DNA of 6,758 nucleotides from Candidatus Coatesiibacteriota bacterium (lineage in GTDB: Bacteria > B130-G9), in assembly GCA_016929465.1 (NCBI GenBank), contig JAFGIT010000140.1, positions 1-6,758 on the forward strand, in the 5' to 3' direction. The notes below the pieces were generated by a model that saw nothing but the letters and a program-made list of their open reading frames with translations, was not told where the DNA came from and did not search any database. Both the position numbers and the translations under genes were made by a program. Below, one piece after another: positions 1 through 6,254 of this stretch (the first letter of the stretch is position 1; each line of letters starts with the position of its first letter).

Positions 1-2130
1 ATCCGATGGCGATCCAATGGTGTTGTATTGGTCCTCTCCCGAGACATCGAGGATCGCTCCAAAGCCGAGTGTGGAGCCGAAGCCCTGGCCTTGAGAATAA
101 CAGCTGTAGTAATCGCTGCCGGCGAGGTCGATCAAGAGCCCGATCCCGGCGTGGGCGGCCCCCTCGCACCAGTAGGAGTAGTCCGCATCCGCGAAGTATG
201 AATCGTCGCCCTCATAATCGATGAGTAGCGCTGAGCCGTGCCAGGCTGAGGCGATCCCGGAAGGACCGCTGAAGTATTCGTCATTCCCCTGAAGGTCGAA
301 GATTGAGGCGACCCCGAAGAGCCCGCAGCACAGCGCGGCAGAATCCGACCCGCCGTCATATTCGTCGTTGCCCGAGAGATCGATTATAGCGCCGACCGGC
401 CTGTCGAACGAGCGGGGGACTGCGTGGCTCCCTCGGTAGATGTCATCCCCACCGAGGTCGATGATGATCGAATACTCGTCGAGGACTTGCTGGTCCCCCG
501 TCCCGAGTATGCAGCATCTGCCTGCCGGGGCGGTGAACTTGATAGTATCGAAGTCGGTGGGCTGTATCTCGTTTTCATCCAGCCACAGCCGGAAGGCCGT
601 GATGGCCCCCGAGACATCCGAGACGAATGTGCTGGTCCCTGTGGAGAGGTGGTCGAGATCGAGGCGATGGATGCCGTCCTCGATGGTCCCGTCGCTGGTC
701 CCGTACCAGGGCGAGGCGGCGAACTGGTATAGCCTCCAGCGTTCGATGTCGTTCAGGCCATCGGTTGTCACCTGCAGAGCCTGTGCAAGGAATTCGATGT
801 CGAAGGCTGCCTGGATGGCTGGCGATGCGGTCTCCGCTGCGTCAATTATGGCATCGATGAATTGTCTGACCTCAGGCTGCAATGTATTCCAGTTCGTCTC
901 ATCGGCAGGCGTATCGAACATGAAGCTCTGAAGCGCTGCAGGGGGCACGCACTTCGGCGCCGACCTTGTCACTGTCTCTTCCTCATACTCGAGCATCTGG
1001 AAGCAGTAGGTCACAATTGCCGCGGGATCGCGTGCGTTCTCGAGGAAGAAGTCGCCAATCTCGCCTGATAGTCGGGGCACCTCGGTGATGTCGGTGAACA
1101 GGTCCTTCATGACCTTCAGGCGGAGCTCATGCCCCCCGAAATATCCAACCTCCGTCTCCGAGAATCCGAGCGGCGCCTCGTTGATGCCGATGTTGGATTT
1201 CAAGTAGTCCAGAACCGCGGAAGGGAGCTCGAGCGATGACCTGTCGTCTGCAGGGCGCGAGTTGTGGCGGACGGGCACGGAAATAGAATCAAGATCGCTC
1301 AGCCACTCGCCGGTCGCGGCATCGACAAAGAGCGCCATCCACTCATAGAATCCGGGTGGGAACGCCTCGTTGACGACAATCGAATCAATGGGATAGCCAT
1401 CGAGCACGAATCCGGCTGGTATCATCAATCCGATCCCCTCGGGAAGCGGTCCATAAGAAGGCCAAAAGAGCAGGTCTTCACCAACGCTGACCGCGATATA
1501 TGCCAGCACATCACGGGTAGCGGCGGGATTTGAGACGTCCGCAAAGACCGACATCATATCTCCCGGGAGATAGGTGGTCATGTCGTTCAGATCGCGGCCC
1601 ATGTTGAGCGCGAGCGATGGGCGGATGCCCTCGATTGCATCGATAGTGTATTCCTCTCGTCCGCTTCTGTATCCGAGCCTTATCTCGCGGATAGTGCCCA
1701 GTGTATCGATCACATAGAAGACCGGCACGTTGCCGTCGTCATCCGCGATGTATGCCGACCAGCATTCGCCGTCGCTGTCCATCGCAAGCGGAAAGGTGAT
1801 TGAATGCGCGTCCCTGAATGAGGCGAGGTCGTCGAGAGTCTCGCCCGTGGGATTGATGTCGATTCCGAGTACCACGACGCCCTGGTCTCGATAGGGCTGA
1901 TAAACATTCTGCTCGTATGCACCGGCCGCCGAAGCACACCGGCTGCTCGTCGTCTCGAGAAGGAAAAGGACCACGACCTTGTCCGAGTAATCGGAAAGGC
2001 TGATCGGCTGACTATCAAGGCCATAGACCGTGAAATCGGGCGCCGCATCGCCAACGGAGAGATACGAGTAGGCGTGGATTGGTGCAGCTAAGACAACAGA
2101 GGCAAGTACACAGCGAATGAGATTCCTCAT
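1..2130 (-). CDS. Secreted multidomain protein: redoxin-like domain plus acidic hhDhxGxDxY repeats (3' end beyond window)
   Basis: I translated this frame codon by codon: 710 codons from ATG at 2128-2130 to base 1, with no stop, so the C-terminus lies outside the window. Residues 1-20 form a signal peptide (basic MRNLIR, hydrophobic core, likely cleavage after IHA), so the product is exported. Residues about 24-165 look like a thioredoxin-fold TlpA/AhpC domain: VGDAAPDF entry, KVVVLFLL strand, degenerate active site S62-S-R-C65, and likely cis-proline P136 in VPVFYVID. Residues about 191-288 resemble beta-sandwich modules of bacterial exoproteins. Residues about 300-470 are probably helical. 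Residues 556-702 carry six copies of an acidic repeat. The start has GGAG eight bases upstream and lies 14 bases after the putative endonuclease gene, so co-transcription is possible. I do not recognise the whole protein. Redox catalysis is doubtful because the first active-site cysteine is missing; a surface or binding role is inference. Confidence 0.88.
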   Translation of the reverse strand, partial: MRNLIRCVLASVVLAAPIHAYSYLSVGDAAPDFTVYGLDSQPISLSDYSDKVVVLFLLETTSSRCASAAGAYEQNVYQPYRDQGVVVLGIDINPTGETLDDLASFRDAHSITFPLAMDSDGECWSAYIADDDGNVPVFYVIDTLGTIREIRLGYRSGREEYTIDAIEGIRPSLALNMGRDLNDMTTYLPGDMMSVFADVSNPAATRDVLAYIAVSVGEDLLFWPSYGPLPEGIGLMIPAGFVLDGYPIDSIVVNEAFPPGFYEWMALFVDAATGEWLSDLDSISVPVRHNSRPADDRSSLELPSAVLDYLKSNIGINEAPLGFSETEVGYFGGHELRLKVMKDLFTDITEVPRLSGEIGDFFLENARDPAAIVTYCFQMLEYEEETVTRSAPKCVPPAALQSFMFDTPADETNWNTLQPEVRQFIDAIIDAAETASPAIQAAFDIEFLAQALQVTTDGLNDIERWRLYQFAASPWYGTSDGTIEDGIHRLDLDHLSTGTSTFVSDVSGAITAFRLWLDENEIQPTDFDTIKFTAPAGRCCILGTGDQQVLDEYSIIIDLGGDDIYRGSHAVPRSFDRPVGAIIDLSGNDEYDGGSDSAALCCGLFGVASIFDLQGNDEYFSGPSGIASAWHGSALLIDYEGDDSYFADADYSYWCEGAAHAGIGLLIDLAGSDYYSCYSQGQGFGSTLGFGAILDVSGEDQYNTIGSPSD
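25..465 (-). repeat. Six-copy protein repeat, core hhDhxGxDxY, period about 26-30 residues
   Basis: Within the secreted protein the cores are IIDLGGDDIY (residues 556-565), IIDLSGNDEY (582-591), IFDLQGNDEY (610-619), LIDYEGDDSY (636-645), LIDLAGSDYY (666-675) and ILDVSGEDQY (693-702). The first aspartates are spaced 26, 28, 26, 30 and 27 residues apart. The linkers are rich in Gly, Ala and Ser and often end in a G-(A/L) pair just before the next core. The array is still running at the window edge, so the copy number is a minimum. A short hydrophobic strand followed by a Gly/Asp turn suggests a beta-solenoid or a metal-binding stack. It resembles calcium-binding repeats in composition but not in period. 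Confidence 0.85.
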
Positions 2131-2138
2131 ACCCTCAT

Positions 2139-2142
2139 CTCC
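2139..2142 (-). promoter_or_regulatory. Shine-Dalgarno sequence of the secreted repeat protein
   Basis: GGAG lies eight bases before the ATG at 2128-2130, just after the TGA of the putative endonuclease gene (2145-2147). The tight spacing fits translational coupling or at least a shared transcript, and it supports this ATG as the start of the 710-codon frame. Confidence 0.6.
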
Positions 2143-2144
2143 AT

Positions 2145-3293
2145 TCAATCGGACCCGGCATGAAGCGATTCGATCTGCTCATCGTCATCAGTTCCATCGA
2201 TATTGAACTCGACCATGCTTTGACGAGTGATTTCATCCATAATTTGGGACAAATACCCTCTTGCTACGGAGAGCGTGAATCTCTCCTTCAGAATTGGGAT
2301 GTTTATAATTTCCTCGATGCAGCTCATATATGTCTCAACAATTGCGGAAATAGCATAGTGCTTCTCCGCCCCTTCCCGAAGCTTATCAATGAGAACGCTC
2401 ACATCCTCTGTGGATTTAATGACAAAGGAGATCGGATAGCGTTCTATCTTGTCTATATCTAGGAAGTACTTCCGAACATCGAGGGTCTCGGTAACCTGAA
2501 AAAAGCGACCGAGAGGTCTCATCACGAAATCGATTCCACCATCATTCGCATTCGTTCTGCCGGTCTTGTAGAGTTTGAGTGGAGATTGCTCCAATTCATC
2601 CTGCTCAAATCCGAAATACAAAACCTGATCAAAATAAAACAGTTTCAAAATGGCATAGCTGACTATTTCGAAAATACGCGCGTCGACGCTTGGAGCGATT
2701 AGATCGGAGATGAACTCCTCAACTTCACCTTGGTCGGCCTTGGATATCTCTCTCATTTTCTGGCAAACCTGGATGAAATTGGCGAACGCTTCCTGTTTTG
2801 CGGCAATATAAGCGTCAATAATTTCCATGATGGCAGGCGCAAGATTGTATTTTCTTCGCCCCACACCGAGGATCAGAAGTTTCTCATTGATCCAATATCG
2901 CTGCGGGTTATGAGTGCGAAGGATCGGTTGCACTTCCGCTTGTGGGAAGTACTTTCGGAATTCTAGATTCATCCTATGGTTAAGGGCATGGTTTTGGAGC
3001 TTCTCACCAAATGGTAACTCACGCTGCCGTCTGAATAGCGAGGAGAACCGCGCTCCATCATATTTCGCGTATCCTTGTTTCTTGTGATATCCATGGGCAA
3101 GGTAATCCTCAATGAGGACGTAAATCGCATATAGATTGGCAAAACTGCTCCGCGCTTTGGAGCCTCGCGTGGCGGAGACCGTTTTCAGATTGATATATTG
3201 AAGCAGCTGGCTTTTCTCGAAGAGTTCCGCGGCATCAGATCTGAAATGCCCCTTTAATATTTCGATGATCTTGGAAGTGAATTCGTGCTCCAT
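2145..3293 (-). CDS. Putative type II restriction endonuclease, partner of the upstream methyltransferase
   Basis: The ATG at 3291-3293 gives 382 residues and lies 7 bases after the methyltransferase stop. An in-frame TTG at 3396-3398 would add 35 residues but would overlap the methyltransferase by 98 bases, so I prefer the ATG. The N-terminal half is mostly helical and basic, with the segment NLKTVSATRGSKARSSFANL near residues 35-54. A core NDGGIDF (residues 250-256) followed ten residues after the Asp by QVTET (266-270) resembles the D...(E/Q)xK centre of PD-(D/E)xK nucleases, with Asp255 and Gln266 as candidate metal ligands. The usual lysine position is threonine. The tail is acidic (DGTDDDEQ). 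Position directly behind a DNA methyltransferase is the main reason for the nuclease call; I could not name a specific family. The gene is AT-richer than the genes outside the cassette. If active, it should cut the sequence that the methyltransferase protects. Confidence 0.65.
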   Translation of the reverse strand: MEHEFTSKIIEILKGHFRSDAAELFEKSQLLQYINLKTVSATRGSKARSSFANLYAIYVLIEDYLAHGYHKKQGYAKYDGARFSSLFRRQRELPFGEKLQNHALNHRMNLEFRKYFPQAEVQPILRTHNPQRYWINEKLLILGVGRRKYNLAPAIMEIIDAYIAAKQEAFANFIQVCQKMREISKADQGEVEEFISDLIAPSVDARIFEIVSYAILKLFYFDQVLYFGFEQDELEQSPLKLYKTGRTNANDGGIDFVMRPLGRFFQVTETLDVRKYFLDIDKIERYPISFVIKSTEDVSVLIDKLREGAEKHYAISAIVETYMSCIEEIINIPILKERFTLSVARGYLSQIMDEITRQSMVEFNIDGTDDDEQIESLHAGSD

Positions 3294-3300
3294 GGGACTG

Positions 3301-4158
3301 CTACCGAAAAAGAGCGAGAATTTGCTGGGACTCCGAACTGCCTCTCTCAAAGGTTTTGGGTTCCCGGCGGAGACTTTGACCGTTATATGACTCCACAATA
3401 CCCAAGCGTCGCAGGCCTATTTTCACGTATTCCTCTTCGATCTCTACACCTACCGAATTCCTGAGCAACATTTGGGCGACTGCAGATGTCGTGAAGGTCC
3501 CTGAAAATGGATCAAGCACAACATCTCCCAGATTTGAGCTAGCGCGGACGATTCGCTCCAGGAGGGCCATAGGTTTCTGCGTCGGGTGGTTCTCGTACTC
3601 CTTCATCCTATATCGAACTCTGGGAAATTGCCAAACATTTCCGGGCACTTTCTGACTATTATATACATTCGGTGTCGGCTTCCTATAATCAATCAGCCTT
3701 CTCTTCGCACCCGTTCTTGCCTCAATCATTACATCGTCGGCGTTGAAGGTGTAATTGCTCTTGTCTTTGACACAGAATAGTATCGGCTCGTATAGAGACC
3801 CAAAATATTTGCGAGCCTGAACACCCGAACTATCGTAGGCCCAGACTATGCGAGAGAGAATTACAAGACGGTCTCGGAGATATATGTCGAAGTAAGGCAT
3901 GTTCTGAGTCGATGTCATCACATACAGGGAGCCATGCGGCTTCAATCTCTGGATACAGAGATCCAGCCATTGATAGCACCAAGTGAGATAGGCCTCATCA
4001 GATGGCCAACGGTCCATTCTTCCGTTGAAGCTCTTGCCAATGTTGTAGGGTGGATCAGCAAAAATCAAGTCAACGGAGCTTTCCGGCACACAGTCAGCCA
4101 AAATCTGAAGCGAATCTCCCAGAATGATCTCATGTCCATCCTTCTGAAAGGTCTTCAT
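3301..4158 (-). CDS. yhdJ: YhdJ-type N6-adenine DNA methyltransferase
   Basis: This 285-residue enzyme should transfer a methyl group from S-adenosylmethionine to adenine in DNA. The catalytic motif IV is ADPPY (residues 34-38) and the cofactor motif I, DPFSGTFTT (216-224), comes after it; this order is that of beta-class methyltransferases. Several long matches to E. coli YhdJ as I remember it are visible: DLIFADPPYNIGK, RIVWAYDSSGVQA, YEPIL, KVPGNVW, FPRVRY and ENHPTQKP. The odd F in place of the second glycine of the SAM loop is also a YhdJ trait. Length is close to the E. coli protein (about 294). YhdJ is reported to recognise ATGCAT; the same target here is inference. The ATG has no clear Shine-Dalgarno sequence. 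The endonuclease-like gene follows at once, so this copy probably protects self DNA, whereas YhdJ relatives are often solitary. Confidence 0.93.
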   Translation of the reverse strand: MKTFQKDGHEIILGDSLQILADCVPESSVDLIFADPPYNIGKSFNGRMDRWPSDEAYLTWCYQWLDLCIQRLKPHGSLYVMTSTQNMPYFDIYLRDRLVILSRIVWAYDSSGVQARKYFGSLYEPILFCVKDKSNYTFNADDVMIEARTGAKRRLIDYRKPTPNVYNSQKVPGNVWQFPRVRYRMKEYENHPTQKPMALLERIVRASSNLGDVVLDPFSGTFTTSAVAQMLLRNSVGVEIEEEYVKIGLRRLGIVESYNGQSLRREPKTFERGSSESQQILALFR

Positions 4159-4254
4159 GGTGCTAGATTTGCCAGAATAGAGGCCTTAAGTCAATCACTC
4201 TCTGATGCCGTATTGAGAATGTCGCCCACACTACTTGGTCATCAAAATTCAGTC

Positions 4255-6093
4255 TCAACTAAGCTCTTCCCTCAGAAAAGCCTCAGTGGTCTTGCTCTTC
4301 AGCGCATCCCTCAGCCCATCCCTCAAGCCAGATTTTCTCAGGGCGACGCTGATTGCTCTGAGGGCCATCAGATGCTGGTCGGGATACTCTGCCGGGGAGA
4401 CCAATAAGAATACGAAGTCCACCGGCCTTCTGTCCAACGAGTTCCAATCGACCGGCCTTTCGAGGAGGCCGCACACGACCACCACCTTCTTCAGGCCAGA
4501 GACCTTGCAGTGGGGGAATGCGACGCCGTCACCGGCTCCGGTGCTCGCGAGCTTCTCGCGCTCGAATACACGCTGCGTGACGATCCCCTCCTCGGAGATG
4601 ATCCCCTCCGCCTTCAGGACCTTCGCCATCTCCGAGATGACGCCCCTGCTTGAATCCGCGATCACCTCGGTCACCCTGCTCCCGATTAGTTCATAGAGAG
4701 AATAATCATCGGGGCGGCGTGTCTTGGTGGCGAGCGACTCCCTCTCCCCTGTCGTCCAGCTCTTCCACTTGAGAAGCGTCTTCTCGGATATATATGCCCC
4801 GCCGACCTCGAAGAGAACCAACGCGGGGATAATGGTGTTGAAAATCTCCTCTCCGCCGTATCCCTTCAGCATGGTCGCGACGAGAATGACCTCGACCGCC
4901 GCCATGCCCGCCTGGGGCAGCATCAACCGCGGGAGGCATGCTGTGATCTTCGGATCCTGCCCGGTGATCTTGCAGCCGGCCCAGTTGCCGATGAGCTTCC
5001 CCGCCAATCGCAACCCGAGATAGCCCATCACGAAGACCAGCGAGTCACTGGAAAAGCCCTCGATCTGAACGCTCGCGCCAATTATCGCGAAGAAGAGCAG
5101 GTTAAAAATGGGCATCACATTCCCGATGCGAAGGGAGTCGAATATCGCATGTGAGTGAAAGTTCGATATTAGAAAGCCCGCGACAACCGCAGTGATCAGG
5201 AAAGGGAGGTTGAAGTGGATTGCGGTTGCTATCCCGATCGCCACGACGCCGATCATGATCAGGAGCATCTCGACCGACGGCGTCGGATGCTCGGAGAGTA
5301 TCGTCGATAGGAACGACTCCTTGCTCGCATCCCTATCGTCGGTCGGCAGCCTTTTTTTGACGGTGAGCTTCAGTATTCCAAAAACCCCGGCGCCGACTAA
5401 AAGAGCCATGATCAACTCCTCCAGCACATGCCCCCCAAGTGAGAGCAGAGAGAGCTCGACGCCTCTTTTCATGGCGACAGCTATCCCGAGGAAGACCGAG
5501 AAGAAGATCACTTCGATGATGTCGTCTAGGACCACGATGTTCGCAAGAATATTCTTGAGGCGACCCTCGATATTCAGCCTCGACATGAGTATGAACGTCA
5601 GTGCGGGCGCAGTTGCAATCCCGATCGAGCCGATCAGCATTGAGTGGATTATGTCGAAGTCGAATGCCAGCCAGAATCCCATCGAGATCATGACCCAGGT
5701 GAGCAGCGCCTGCAGGATACAGATGATGGATGCCTTTATCCCAACCAGTTTCAGCCTGTCGATGTGGAGCTCTTCCCCCAACGAAAAGGCGACGAGCCCA
5801 AGAAGCAGGAATACGAAGAAGTGGAAGCTCTCGAATATCTCCGCATAGGCGTGAAAGCTGGTGTTGAAGAAAGTGTAAACTGGCTTCAGGAAGGACATCC
5901 CCTTCAGTCCAGAATAGTGCTCGAGTACTCGGTGAACGATCTCGAGGAAGTGCGGACCGACGAAGATACCACCGAGGATCTGCCCGACCACCTCACCGAT
6001 GTGAAGCTTCCTCGCAAGAATCCCGCCCACGTATGCAGCGAGCACCAGCAGCCCGATCGCAAGAATCTGCATCTTCATGAACTGGAGTTCCAC
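4255..6093 (-). CDS. CPA2-type cation:proton antiporter with C-terminal PTS EIIA (PtsN-like) domain
   Basis: This inner-membrane protein should exchange Na+ or K+ for protons. From the GTG start at 6091-6093 it has 612 residues. The first membrane helix begins near residue 9, followed by the family hallmark EVVGQILGGIFVGP (34-47). TAPALTF (161-167) matches the broken helix 4, and VLDD (188-191) places an Asp pair in the ion-binding helix. About a dozen hydrophobic segments end near residue 430. No Rossmann (TrkA-N) domain follows. Residues about 464-612 instead form an EIIA domain of the fructose/PtsN type, with VAFPHCK carrying the phosphorylatable His528 and a conserved DQHLMALRAIS helix (573-583). 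Start choice is uncertain: TTG at 6124-6126 (623 residues) and ATG at 6076-6078 are alternatives. I chose GTG because AGGG lies nine bases upstream and a promoter-like element ends near 6144. The EIIA domain suggests control of transport by phosphotransfer (inference). Confidence 0.93.
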   Translation of the reverse strand: MELQFMKMQILAIGLLVLAAYVGGILARKLHIGEVVGQILGGIFVGPHFLEIVHRVLEHYSGLKGMSFLKPVYTFFNTSFHAYAEIFESFHFFVFLLLGLVAFSLGEELHIDRLKLVGIKASIICILQALLTWVMISMGFWLAFDFDIIHSMLIGSIGIATAPALTFILMSRLNIEGRLKNILANIVVLDDIIEVIFFSVFLGIAVAMKRGVELSLLSLGGHVLEELIMALLVGAGVFGILKLTVKKRLPTDDRDASKESFLSTILSEHPTPSVEMLLIMIGVVAIGIATAIHFNLPFLITAVVAGFLISNFHSHAIFDSLRIGNVMPIFNLLFFAIIGASVQIEGFSSDSLVFVMGYLGLRLAGKLIGNWAGCKITGQDPKITACLPRLMLPQAGMAAVEVILVATMLKGYGGEEIFNTIIPALVLFEVGGAYISEKTLLKWKSWTTGERESLATKTRRPDDYSLYELIGSRVTEVIADSSRGVISEMAKVLKAEGIISEEGIVTQRVFEREKLASTGAGDGVAFPHCKVSGLKKVVVVCGLLERPVDWNSLDRRPVDFVFLLVSPAEYPDQHLMALRAISVALRKSGLRDGLRDALKSKTTEAFLREELS

Positions 6094-6126
6094 TGCTTCT
6101 GTCCCTAGAGTAATTGAGTTATCCAA

Positions 6127-6254
6127 GCCCCGAACAGCCCATTAATATCCCACAGCCGAGGCCGCTTGTCAGCGCCGGATGGACTGGGGGCTGAAATACT
6201 CGGATTTGTGTCTGAATTATGCTCGTCGCCGGGCTTCCAGCCTGCCGGGGACTA
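6127..6254. other. Intergenic region between the two transporter genes
   Basis: This 128-base gap follows the TGA of the ArsB/NhaD-type gene. Besides the candidate promoter it holds a GC-rich stretch at 6230-6250 with only a four-base-pair hairpin (GGCT/AGCC, three-base loop) and no T-run, so I see no convincing terminator. Read-through from the upstream transporter into the antiporter remains possible. Confidence 0.5.
6144..6172 (-). promoter_or_regulatory. Candidate sigma70-type promoter for the antiporter gene
   Basis: CTGACA (6167-6172) matches the -35 consensus at five of six bases. After exactly 17 bases comes GATATT (6144-6149), matching the -10 consensus at four of six. Predicted initiation near 6137 lies between the transporter stop upstream and the antiporter start. 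It would leave only about ten bases of leader for the TTG start but about 45 for the GTG start, which favours the latter. The match is by eye only. Confidence 0.4.

Noticed and set aside
25-465. Classic RTX calcium-binding repeats
   Set aside because: The nine-residue GGxGxDxUx period is absent; the motif recurs only every 26-30 residues and has a conserved tyrosine instead.
424-1068. Several overlapping plus-strand reading frames up to 163 residues in the left third
   Set aside because: They lie opposite one unbroken minus-strand frame of 710 codons with signal peptide, domains and repeats; their own translations show no recognisable domain.
1710-2054. Minus-strand frame of 114 residues near the left-hand gene start
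   Set aside because: It is in another frame inside the redoxin-like coding region, and its Arg/Ser-rich translation is typical of a shadow frame.
3294-3398. Endonuclease start at TTG 3396-3398, overlapping the methyltransferase
   Set aside because: A rare start codon and a 98-base overlap; an ATG 7 bases after the methyltransferase stop is simpler. The 35 extra residues are probably the methyltransferase tail read in another frame.
4164-4192. Promoter for the methyltransferase using TTGACT at 4187-4192
   Set aside because: The -35-like hexamer is good, but no -10 hexamer with more than three matches lies 16-18 bases downstream, and the start site would fall almost on the ATG.
5192-6108. Plus-strand frames of 218 and 154 residues opposite the antiporter
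   Set aside because: They are antisense to strongly conserved antiporter sequence and show no domain of their own.
6230-6250. Terminator after the ArsB/NhaD-type gene
   Set aside because: Only a four-base-pair stem with no following T-run on the minus strand; the GC-rich direct repeats GCCGG are not an inverted repeat.
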